Source of the DNA: an uncultured Oscillospiraceae bacterium
Lineage (GTDB): Bacteria > Bacillota > Clostridia > Oscillospirales > Ruminococcaceae
Length of the DNA: 19,779 bases
Assembly: GCA_958427155.1 (NCBI GenBank)
Contig: CAUABB010000004.1
Coordinates: 1 to 19,779 of the forward strand
Direction of reading: 5' to 3'
Of this stretch, positions 14,281 to 19,779 are shown piece by piece (position 1 is the first letter of the stretch; each line of letters begins with the position of its first letter). Position numbers and translations under genes: made by a program. The notes under the pieces are model-generated. The model saw only the letters and a program-made list of their open reading frames with translations. It was not told the DNA's origin and made no database searches.

Positions 14281-14490
14281 ATGTTGGATCGAATTGCATT
14301 GGCGCTTGTGATCATTGGTGCAATCAACTGGGGCTCTATCGGGATCTTCCAGTTCGATATAGTTGCCTGGATTTTCGGAGGTCAGGGCGCGATCGTCAGC
14401 AGAATTATTTATACGCTGGTGGCGCTTGCCGGCCTTTGGTGCATCTCGCTTTTTTTCCGCCGCAACGATGTCCTCTCGTCTGGGGATTAA
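14281..14490 (+). CDS. DUF378 small membrane protein (YuzA-like)
   Basis: A 69-residue protein with two membrane helices. The first contains the conserved IIGAINWGSIGIFQFDIVAWIFG segment that defines DUF378, and the second is RIIYTLVALAGLWCISLFF. Bacillus YuzA is of similar size. Function is unknown. ATG 14281 follows AAGGAG at 8 bases. It has a long GC-rich upstream region with hairpins and is followed, within 20 bases, by the promoter of the T-box leader. Confidence 0.87.
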   Translation: MLDRIALALVIIGAINWGSIGIFQFDIVAWIFGGQGAIVSRIIYTLVALAGLWCISLFFRRNDVLSSGD

Positions 14491-14509
14491 AAAGTCAAAG
14501 TTAAATGAC

Positions 14510-14538
14510 TTGACAGCTTTTCTGAACTGTGATAAAAT
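14510..14538 (+). promoter_or_regulatory. Promoter of the T-box operon
   Basis: A perfect TTGACA (14510-14515), 17-base spacer and TAAAAT (14533-14538). Transcription would begin near 14545, at the 5' edge of the T-box leader. Confidence 0.8.
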
Positions 14539-14544
14539 AAAAGA

Positions 14545-14805
14545 AATTTAAAACGCTGTGAGAAAGACAACAGTTTTACTTTTCGCATGTTCAGAGAGCT
14601 GCCGGCTGGTGAAAGGCAGCCGTGCCGGTAAAGTCTGATCCCTTTTGAGCGGAGTGGCTGAACATCTGATTAGGCTGCTACGGTTTGCACCGTTATTGGC
14701 ATAGGGCTTATTGGAGCCTGAAAAGCGGGCGTGTTTTATACGCCAATTTGGGTGGTACCGCGGGAATTAGCTCTCGTCCCATATGTGGACGGGAGCTTTT
14801 TATTT
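14545..14805 (+). ncRNA. T-box leader (tRNA-sensing riboswitch), possibly isoleucine-specific
   Basis: All main T-box elements are present. Stem I begins near GCTGTGAGAAAGACAA, contains AGAGAGC, and has a distal GCTGCC/GGCAGC stem with loop GGCTGGTGAAA. Stem III is ACGG-TTTGCA-CCGT (about 14680-14693). The T-box proper, GGTGGTACCGCGG, lies at 14751-14763. The terminator AGCTCTCGTCC (14769-14779) pairs with GGACGGGAGCT (14787-14797), followed by a T-tract. Uncharged cognate tRNA would favour the antiterminator and turn on downstream genes. By position (six bases before GAGC, as I recall for ileS T-boxes) the specifier triplet is ATC 14638-14640, i.e. Ile; neighbouring UCC (Ser) or GAU (Asp) cannot be excluded by eye. 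The identification as T-box is firm; the amino acid is tentative. Confidence 0.93.
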
Positions 14806-14889
14806 TATTATTTGTTGTTTCCCGTTTGAAATTGCCTTTTAACATTAGTTCAGATGTAGAAAAATTTTTATATAAAAGGGAGGATCATT

Positions 14890-15465
14890 ATGGAAAATCA
14901 AGTTGCACAGATTGCAGAGCGAATTAAAGGAATGCGGCTGATTCTGGAACTTTCAGTGGAGGAGATGGCGCGAATTACAGATACAACGGTAGAAGAGTAT
15001 GTTGCCGCGGAAAATGGGGAGAGTGACTTTTCGTTTACCTTTCTATATAAGTGTGCCAAAGCTTTTCACCTGGATCTCGCAGAACTTTTGACGGGAGAAA
15101 CGCCGCATCTTTCTCAGTATTCTATTGTAAGGAAAGGCCACGGGCTTCCGCTTGAACGCCGGCAGGGATTTAAATATCAGCATCTCGCCTCTTTTTTCAA
15201 AGACAAAGTAGCGGAGCCGTTTTTTGTCACGGCAAAGTTTGACCCCAGCCAGGACAGCAATAATATTGAGCTTTCAACCCATGCGGGGGAAGAATTTGAT
15301 TATATCCTTAAAGGAACGCTGATCTTCCGTTATGAGGATCATATTGAGGTACTGCATGAGGGGGATGCGGTTTATTATAATTCTGGGCGGGGTCATGGAA
15401 TGATTGCCGCTGACCAGGCGGATTGCGAGTTTCTGGCAATGATCCTGGAAAAGAAGGAGGACTAA
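14890..15465 (+). CDS. XRE-family regulator with C-terminal cupin domain
   Basis: A 191-residue two-domain protein. Residues about 7-68 form an XRE-type helix-turn-helix (IAERIKGMRLILELSVEEMARIT...EEYVAAENGESDFSFTFLYKCAKAFHLDLAELL). Residues about 110-188 form a small cupin with H131-x3-E135 in STHAGEEFDYILKGTL and H169 in GRGHGM, which could bind metal or a small-molecule ligand. Such regulators usually control the adjacent metabolic genes. ATG 14890 follows GGGAGG. It is the first gene after the T-box and 5 bases upstream of the acyl-CoA synthetase, so the pair is one operon with dual control: tRNA charging through the leader and possibly an acid or CoA ester through the cupin. The ligand is unknown. 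Confidence 0.9.
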   Translation: MENQVAQIAERIKGMRLILELSVEEMARITDTTVEEYVAAENGESDFSFTFLYKCAKAFHLDLAELLTGETPHLSQYSIVRKGHGLPLERRQGFKYQHLASFFKDKVAEPFFVTAKFDPSQDSNNIELSTHAGEEFDYILKGTLIFRYEDHIEVLHEGDAVYYNSGRGHGMIAADQADCEFLAMILEKKED

Positions 15466-15470
15466 ACAGG

Positions 15471-17135
15471 ATGACAGGAAGAATCTATGAAAAATTTGTC
15501 GATGTACAGGAAGACGGACAGGGCCATTTGGTAAACCTTACATTTCATCCACCGGAGAACTTTAATTTCGCCTTTGACGTGATGGATGCTCTTGCAGAAA
15601 AAGACCCGGATAAAAACGCTTTGATCTGGGTGAGCAAGGATAAAAAGAACATCAACTTTACCTTTAAGCAGCTTCAGGAATATTCTTCCAAAGCGGCAAA
15701 TCTCTTTAAATCAAAAGGGATTAAAAAGGGAGATCGGGTCATGCTGATCTTAAAAAGACATTATCAGTTCTGGTTTGCAATTCTTGGTCTTCATAAATTA
15801 GGTGCTGTCGCAATTCCGGCGACCAACCAGCTGATGAAGAAGGATATTGTTTACCGGTTTAACGCTGCCGGCGTTTCCGCAGTTGTAGCGACGCAGGATG
15901 ACGGGGTTCCGGAGCATATTGAAGCGTCTCTTTCTGAGAGCCCAACGGTACATACAAAATTGATTGTCAACGGTCCACGTGATGGGTGGGATGATTTTGA
16001 TGCGTTGTTAGAGGAACAGTCCCCTGTTTTCGAACGTCCTGTCGGGGAAGAGGGTACGGTGATCTCGGATCCAATGCTGATGTATTTTACCTCCGGTACC
16101 ACAGGTTATCCTAAAATTGCCACACAGAGCTTTGATTATGCTCTTGGACATTTTGTTACCGCCCACTATTGGCATAATGTTGACCCGGACGGCATCCATT
16201 TCACAATCTCGGATACCGGCTGGGGCAAGGCTGTTTGGGGAAAACTTTATGGCCAATGGTTGAGTGAAACGGCGGTTTTTGTTTACGACTTTGACCGTTT
16301 CCATGCGGATGATATCCTGCCGCTGTTTGCCGAGTATAACATCACTACTTTTTGCGCGCCGCCGACCATGTACCGTTTCTTTATCCAAGAGGATTTAGGA
16401 AAATATGATCTTTCTTCCCTCAAATACTGCACGATTGCGGGAGAGGCGCTTAACCCAGAGGTGTTCAACAAATTTTATCAGTACACTGGTTTGAAGTTGA
16501 TGGAAGGCTTTGGCCAGACGGAAACTACACTGGTCATTGCAAATTTGGTTGGAACAGAACCTAAACCGGGCTCCATGGGAAAACCGAATCCTCAGTACGA
16601 CGTCGACCTTGTCAATTCTGACGGCGAAACGGTTCCTCCGGGCGAAGTCGGCGAAATCGTTATCCGAACAGATAAGGGAAAACCCTTTGGACTCTTTTCG
16701 GGATATTATCGGGATGAGGAAAAGACAAAAGAGGCGTGGCATGACGGACTTTATCATACTGGAGATATGGCCTGGCGGGATGAGGACGGGTATTTCTGGT
16801 ATATGAGCCGTACAGACGACGTAATTAAGAGCTCCGGTTACCGGATTGGCCCGTTTGAGATTGAAAGTGTTCTTATGGAGCATCCTTCCGTCGTGGAATG
16901 CGCGGTCACCGGCGTTCCGGACCCGCTTCGCGGATACGCTGTTAAAGCGACGATTGTCCTCGCGAAAGGCTATACTCCTTCGGAAGAACTCAAAAAGGAA
17001 CTTCAGAAGTTCGTGAAAGACGCGACAGCTCCGTATAAATATCCTCGTGTGGTCGAATTTGTGGAAGAACTTCCTAAAACCATCAGCGGAAAGATCAGAC
17101 GCGCGGAAATCCGCAGTAATGATCAAAACGCTTGA
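15471..17135 (+). CDS. AMP-forming acyl-CoA synthetase (medium-chain acyl-CoA synthetase type)
   Basis: A 554-residue ANL-superfamily ligase that activates a carboxylic acid with ATP to acyl-AMP and then acyl-CoA. Motifs are complete: P-loop YFTSGTTGYPK (205-215), the MACS-typical FTISDTGWGKAVWGKLYGQW (244-263), GFGQTE (346-351), YHTGD (428-432), the hinge region RTDDVIKSSGYRIGPFEIE (447-465) and the catalytic Lys K541 in PKTISGK. The chain length of the acid cannot be read; MACS enzymes take propionate to medium or branched acids. An upstream in-frame start (15423) lies within the cupin gene; ATG 15471 follows AAGGAGG. T-box control suggests an anabolic role in amino acid supply, perhaps isoleucine from 2-methylbutyrate or propionate; that is inference. 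It ends at a strong terminator. Confidence 0.92.
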   Translation: MTGRIYEKFVDVQEDGQGHLVNLTFHPPENFNFAFDVMDALAEKDPDKNALIWVSKDKKNINFTFKQLQEYSSKAANLFKSKGIKKGDRVMLILKRHYQFWFAILGLHKLGAVAIPATNQLMKKDIVYRFNAAGVSAVVATQDDGVPEHIEASLSESPTVHTKLIVNGPRDGWDDFDALLEEQSPVFERPVGEEGTVISDPMLMYFTSGTTGYPKIATQSFDYALGHFVTAHYWHNVDPDGIHFTISDTGWGKAVWGKLYGQWLSETAVFVYDFDRFHADDILPLFAEYNITTFCAPPTMYRFFIQEDLGKYDLSSLKYCTIAGEALNPEVFNKFYQYTGLKLMEGFGQTETTLVIANLVGTEPKPGSMGKPNPQYDVDLVNSDGETVPPGEVGEIVIRTDKGKPFGLFSGYYRDEEKTKEAWHDGLYHTGDMAWRDEDGYFWYMSRTDDVIKSSGYRIGPFEIESVLMEHPSVVECAVTGVPDPLRGYAVKATIVLAKGYTPSEELKKELQKFVKDATAPYKYPRVVEFVEELPKTISGKIRRAEIRSNDQNA

Positions 17136-17151
17136 CTTGAACAGAGACGTG

Positions 17152-17183
17152 AAGCCCCCGGATTTTAATCCGGGGGCTTTTTT
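17152..17183 (+). terminator. Strong Rho-independent terminator of the T-box operon
   Basis: AAGCCCCCGGATT (17152-17164) pairs with AATCCGGGGGCTT (17167-17179), followed by a T-run to 17183. It separates the ligase operon from the ECF sigma operon. Confidence 0.93.
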
Positions 17184-17231
17184 CGCGAAAACAAAGGATT
17201 ATAAAACGGCGGTGAAAACCGGTAGATTTAT

Positions 17232-17260
17232 TTGCTGGTTTGCCATAGATCGGATAGAAT
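17232..17260 (+). promoter_or_regulatory. Possible housekeeping promoter of the ECF operon
   Basis: TTGCTG (17232-17237), 17-base spacer and TAGAAT (17255-17260). It could give basal expression upstream of the ECF-type promoter at 17289. Confidence 0.5.
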
Positions 17261-17288
17261 GATTGAAACGGGATCTTTTGAAAAAGGC

Positions 17289-17314
17289 TGTAACGTTTGA
17301 ATGAAATTTGCGAC
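17289..17314 (+). promoter_or_regulatory. ECF-type (sigma-X-like) autoregulatory promoter
   Basis: TGTAAC (17289-17294), 16 bases and CGAC (17311-17314) resemble the sigma-X consensus of Bacillus (TGTAAC, about 17 bases, CGAC/CGTC). The AAC -35 core is the hallmark of ECF promoters. It lies 30 bases upstream of the start codon of an ECF sigma gene, the expected place for autoregulation. Confidence 0.6.
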
Positions 17315-17343
17315 AAAGATATAGAAAAAAAGGAGGGAGCGCG

Positions 17344-17835
17344 TTGCGGGATTGGGAAGAATTGTATTTGGCACACCGTCAGGCGGTATACGGCTATCTG
17401 CTCAGCTTAACGCGCGATCCTCTTCTCGCGGAAGATTTGCTGAGTGAAACGTTTTTACAGGCGCTGCGTTCTGTGGGGAATTTCCGGGGTGAATCTTCTG
17501 TGCGAACCTGGTTGTGCGGAATCGCCAGAAATCTTTGGCTCAGACAGCTGAGAAGCAAAAAAGAACTTTTGGGATTTGATGAACGGATAGCTTATTATGT
17601 GGGAGAAACTCTTGAAGACAGTTTTGCTGATGCTCAGACAGTGCAGAGAATTAAGGAGCTCTTAGCAGAGAAAGATGAGCGTACGGCGAAGGTGGTAAAG
17701 ATGAGATTGGAACTTTACTCCTACAGCGAAATTGCGGAACAACTTCAGATCTCAGAAAATTCCGCTCGGGTCATTGAGTTTCGTACACGAAAATGGTTGA
17801 AAGATATTTTAAAGAAGGAGGGATTGCTGGAATGA
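17344..17835 (+). CDS. ECF-type RNA polymerase sigma factor
   Basis: A 163-residue sigma-70 family protein with only regions 2 and 4. Region 2 covers about residues 5-70 (YLAHRQAVYGYLLSLTRDPLLAEDLLSETFLQAL...GNFRGESSVRTWLCGIARNLWLRQLR). Region 4 covers about 95-160 with the helix-turn-helix YSEIAEQLQISENSARVIEFRTRKWLKDIL. It would direct RNA polymerase to a regulon probably concerned with the envelope or stress. TTG 17344 is 6 bases after AAGGAGGG and gives the normal family N-terminus; an in-frame TTG at 17308 lacks a ribosome site. It overlaps the anti-sigma gene by ATGA, typical of coupled sigma/anti-sigma synthesis. Confidence 0.92.
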   Translation: MRDWEELYLAHRQAVYGYLLSLTRDPLLAEDLLSETFLQALRSVGNFRGESSVRTWLCGIARNLWLRQLRSKKELLGFDERIAYYVGETLEDSFADAQTVQRIKELLAEKDERTAKVVKMRLELYSYSEIAEQLQISENSARVIEFRTRKWLKDILKKEGLLE

Positions 17836-18374
17836 AAAAGATGGGTCAGATTTCCTGTAACGTTTGTCTTGACCTGATTCCGCTAGTTCAGGATGGCGCG
17901 GCAAGCTTAGATAGTGAGGAGCTGGTGCGGGGACATACGGCGGAATGTGCTGCATGCCGGAGTGTTTTGGAGCGGTCGCAGCCTTGTACTGTTTCGTTCC
18001 CGGATGATAGAAAGGTGCTTCGTCGGATCAACAGGGCCTTTTTGAGGGCGGGAATGGCAGTAATTCTTTCCGCTGCGGTTTTTGGCGCTTCTCAGGCACT
18101 TTCATTTGGAATCTTTTACAATATTATCATTATGCCTCTGGTGGGGGTATTCGGCAGTTTTCTGCTTGGGAAACGCTGGTATTTCCTTCCGATAGGAATT
18201 TTGGTTTTAACCCCTCTGCTTTCCATGCTATTTGAACTTTTTGGAAGTGATTGGGACACGATTTTAGGACAATTTCCGGGTTTGCTGATCTTTGCCCTGA
18301 TTTATGCTTTGTTGGTTCTGATTGGAATTGCTATCTCAGCGTTGTTTCGGTTTGCTTTTCGAAAGGAGGAATAA
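17832..18374 (+). CDS. Membrane anti-sigma factor with zf-HC2 zinc domain
   Basis: A 180-residue protein. The N-terminal cytoplasmic part has the ZAS/zf-HC2 pattern: C9/C12 in SCNVCLDLIPLVQDG, then H35-x3-C39-x2-C42 in GHTAECAACR. Four hydrophobic segments follow (about 72-91, 95-112, 118-135, 148-173). Such proteins hold the cognate ECF sigma factor at the membrane and release it on a signal, often by proteolysis or a zinc/thiol switch. ATG 17832 overlaps the sigma stop codon (ATGA). Four membrane helices are more than the single helix of the best-studied anti-sigma factors, but multi-spanning forms are known in Firmicutes. Confidence 0.88.
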   Translation: MKKMGQISCNVCLDLIPLVQDGAASLDSEELVRGHTAECAACRSVLERSQPCTVSFPDDRKVLRRINRAFLRAGMAVILSAAVFGASQALSFGIFYNIIIMPLVGVFGSFLLGKRWYFLPIGILVLTPLLSMLFELFGSDWDTILGQFPGLLIFALIYALLVLIGIAISALFRFAFRKEE

Positions 18375-18376
18375 AA

Positions 18377-19147
18377 ATGATCTGCCAAAAACGTGCTTTG
18401 AAGATTTGTGCCGGAGTTGCCGGAGCGGTTTTAACTGCGGTGCTTTTGATCGGAATTGCTTTTTCATTTGGGAATCCGGTTTCAGGATATTTTGCCGGCC
18501 AAAAGATGCAGCAGTATCTTGATAAAGAATATCCTTACAGAAGGCTGAAAATTGCAGAGATCCGATATGGCCCGGGATTTGGGGATTACTATGCGCAGGC
18601 AGTTGTTCCGGGGGTGGAGACTTCTTATTTTACCGTATATTTTCAAACGGGTAAATGTCACGACAGTTATGACGAAGACTTGGAAACGGGCCGAGAACTG
18701 CTTTCCAGGCAGGAAAAAATCCGCAGAGACGCAATCAAGCCGATTTTGGAAACAGTTCCGGAACTAAAGATCTGGATAGAAGCACTTGAGCCGCAAGGAG
18801 AAGCTCCTCTTCTTGATCCTCCCTATCGCACAGGAATGGAAGCGTCTTTTGAGCTGATGATTAATTGTACAGCGGAAACTCCCACCATTGAATATGCGGC
18901 CGATGTAATGAGGAAAGTCTGCACACTGATGGAACAAAACGGTTTTCGGTTTGAGCGCTATCGTATTGATATCACTTCTGCGGAGAATTCAGCTGATGCA
19001 GTTATAGCTTATGGGTTTACCTCTGAAATGATTCAAAGCGAGAATTTTGAGGATCTTTTGAAAAGAAGCCACAGTTTTGTGGAGTTTCCTTCTGGAAGCG
19101 AAAAAAAATATGAGGTTTACGACGCGGCGGTATTAGAAACGGAATAA
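18377..19147 (+). CDS. Membrane-anchored protein of unknown function in the ECF operon
   Basis: A 256-residue protein with a single N-terminal hydrophobic helix (about residues 9-31) acting as signal anchor, and an otherwise soluble, probably extracytoplasmic part. The segment GYFAGQKMQQYLDKEYPYRRLKIAEIRYGPGFGDYYAQAVVPG...YFTVYF resembles the DUF3139/YfjL-like families, in which a similar 'Y(L/I)..KY....I..V.Y....G.YYA.V' pattern occurs; this is a loose match by eye. ATG 18377 follows AAAGGAGG, two bases after the anti-sigma stop, so the three genes form one operon. It may be an accessory sensor or a main target of the sigma factor. Confidence 0.75.
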   Translation: MICQKRALKICAGVAGAVLTAVLLIGIAFSFGNPVSGYFAGQKMQQYLDKEYPYRRLKIAEIRYGPGFGDYYAQAVVPGVETSYFTVYFQTGKCHDSYDEDLETGRELLSRQEKIRRDAIKPILETVPELKIWIEALEPQGEAPLLDPPYRTGMEASFELMINCTAETPTIEYAADVMRKVCTLMEQNGFRFERYRIDITSAENSADAVIAYGFTSEMIQSENFEDLLKRSHSFVEFPSGSEKKYEVYDAAVLETE

Positions 19148-19172
19148 TATTCCAGAGGAAAGAGAGAGCTGG

Positions 19173-19497
19173 ATGACAACAGGAAGACGTTTTTAAAAAT
19201 CAGGGCGGTTGTGCTTGCGTAAGAGAGGATTGTTTTTCTCATGCTTTTGACAAATTTTTGGGGGGATCCGCCAGGATTGTTGGGCAGACGTGTTCGGTTT
19301 TAAAGAAAAATGGAGATGCTTTTATTCGCTGTGAATTTTGCCTTCAAAACCCTGAGATGGATCAGGTTTATCTCATGATTGACGATGTTTCTTCGGAAAC
19401 AATTGAACGGGGCAGTTTAACAGGTTATTGGCGGCAATGTGCGGATAATCCCGGTTTAGGCGTTTCTGGTATAATAAGTTCTCCATTTCAAGAGTAA
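19173..19497 (+). pseudogene. Unrecognised small ORF, possibly frameshifted
   Basis: From ATG 19173 the frame reads MTTGRRF and hits TAA at a TTTTTAAAAA run (about 19190-19199). Moving one base there opens a frame that continues without stop to TAA 19495-19497 and looks coding (for example NGDAFIRCEFCLQNPEMDQVYLMIDD and SETIERGSLTGYWRQCADNPG). The intact part alone could only start at TTG 19258 without a ribosome site. I suggest a single-base indel in the homopolymer, either real or a sequencing error. I do not recognise the family. It could also be non-coding spacer with an accidental ORF. Confidence 0.3.
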
Positions 19498-19515
19498 TCT
19501 GAAATAATTGCTTTC

Positions 19516-19543
19516 TTTACATTTTTGAAAAAACTCCTATAAT
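19516..19543 (+). promoter_or_regulatory. Promoter of the PNPOx-like gene
   Basis: TTTACA (19516-19521), 16-base spacer and a perfect TATAAT (19538-19543). Transcription should start near 19550. Confidence 0.7.
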
Positions 19544-19559
19544 AGGAATCAGAAAGGAA

Positions 19560-19573
19560 TGAAACCGGTTTCA
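19560..19573 (+). promoter_or_regulatory. cre-like operator (CcpA site) in the 5' UTR
   Basis: TGAAACCGGTTTCA is a perfect 14-bp palindrome that meets every position of the catabolite-responsive element consensus TGWAANCGNTNWCA. It lies about 10 bases downstream of the predicted transcription start and just before the ribosome site, a position where CcpA or another LacI-family repressor would block transcription. Which LacI-family protein binds it is inference. Confidence 0.65.
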
Positions 19574-19591
19574 AAAAAGGAGGACAGACAG

Positions 19592-19779
19592 ATGGAAGAA
19601 GTATATCAGTTTTTAAAAAAATGCGGCACTTATTATCTTGGCACAACGGACGGTGATCAGCCACGGGTCCGACCTTTTGGAACGGTCGCTCTTTATGAAG
19701 GAAAGCTGTATCTGCAGACGGGCAGGAAGAAAGAAGTTTTTCGGCAGATGAAAGAAAATCCAAAGATTGAGATTTGTGC
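19592..19779 (+). CDS. Pyridoxamine 5'-phosphate oxidase-like flavoprotein (5' part)
   Basis: The first 62 residues of a gene that runs off the right edge. MEEVYQFLKKCGTYYLGTTDGDQPRVRPFGTV followed by LYEGKLYLQTGRKKEVFRQMKENPKIEIC is typical of the split-barrel FMN-binding PNPOx-like family (NimA/YhbP-like small proteins of about 130-150 residues), which bind FMN or F420/heme and usually act as reductases; true pyridoxine oxidation is unlikely. ATG 19592 follows AAAAGGAGG (19575-19583). A cre-like operator upstream suggests carbon-source control. Confidence 0.85.
   Translation, partial: MEEVYQFLKKCGTYYLGTTDGDQPRVRPFGTVALYEGKLYLQTGRKKEVFRQMKENPKIEIC

Noticed and set aside
14121..14327. 68-codon minus-strand ORF over the GC-rich island and the start of the DUF378 gene
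   Set aside because: It overlaps the DUF378 start on the opposite strand, has no ribosome site and resembles no family.
14587..14665. 8-bp complementarity ATGTTCAG (14587-14594) / CTGAACAT (14658-14665) as the base of stem I
   Set aside because: It would enclose the specifier region with a very unequal loop; the alternative ACTTT/AAAGT and GAAAG/CTTTT pairings fit the T-box layout better. It may be a competing fold, so I did not call it separately.
14685..14927. 80-codon plus ORF inside the T-box leader
   Set aside because: It reads through the T-box and terminator structure, which are the real features, and runs into the cupin gene out of frame.
16395..17126. Long 243-codon minus ORF inside the acyl-CoA synthetase gene
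   Set aside because: It is fully antisense to a gene with all ANL motifs, without ribosome site or recognisable domain.

Overview
The window looks like a stretch of chromosome from a spore-forming, Gram-positive anaerobe of the class Clostridia. The evidence is the spore-maturation pair spmA/spmB, an AbrB/SpoVT-type regulator with a zinc knuckle, a T-box leader, strong AGGAGG ribosome binding sites, several TTG/GTG starts, FabV as enoyl reductase and moderate-to-low GC. Membership of Oscillospirales is only a guess. No rRNA, tRNA, insertion sequence, prophage or CRISPR array is visible. The region reads as ordinary chromosome with several regulatory features worth a second look.

Layout. Positions 1-1853 (minus) hold the 5' part of a signal-peptidase-like membrane protein that lacks both catalytic residues, then spmB and spmA, which overlap. 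At 2081-2335 (plus) is a small AbrB-family regulator whose promoter contains a palindrome. Minus-strand fabV (2411-3589) converges on it through a shared bidirectional terminator, with a YfbR-type 5'-nucleotidase behind it (to 4289). From 4523 to 10439 the plus strand carries a cell-envelope block: a YfhO-family multi-spanning protein, a polyprenyl-phosphate sugar phosphotransferase, a sulfatase without signal peptide, and a small FUSC/aromatic-acid-exporter-like membrane protein. A 78-residue Cys/Gly/Ser-rich repeat protein follows (10528-10764). On the minus strand, 10950-13912 reads in transcription order as NERD-domain membrane protein, aminotransferase, trpS, with short gaps suggesting one operon.

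From 14281 everything is on the plus strand. A DUF378 membrane protein is preceded by a GC-rich, hairpin-rich stretch. A complete T-box leader (about 14545-14805) then precedes an XRE-cupin regulator and an AMP-forming acyl-CoA synthetase, ending in a strong terminator. T-boxes usually control tRNA synthetases, amino acid biosynthesis or transport, so a T-box on an acid-activating enzyme is the most interesting arrangement here. The best-placed specifier triplet is AUC (Ile), which would fit an acid:CoA ligase feeding isoleucine synthesis from 2-methylbutyrate or propionate. trpS in the same window shows no T-box.

The last block is an ECF sigma factor, its zinc-type anti-sigma factor with an ATGA overlap, and a membrane-anchored protein of unknown function. 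Its upstream region has a sequence very like a sigma-X-type ECF promoter, suggesting autoregulation. A possibly frameshifted, unrecognised small ORF follows. The window ends inside a pyridoxamine-phosphate-oxidase-like gene whose 5' UTR carries a perfect match to the catabolite-control (cre) consensus.
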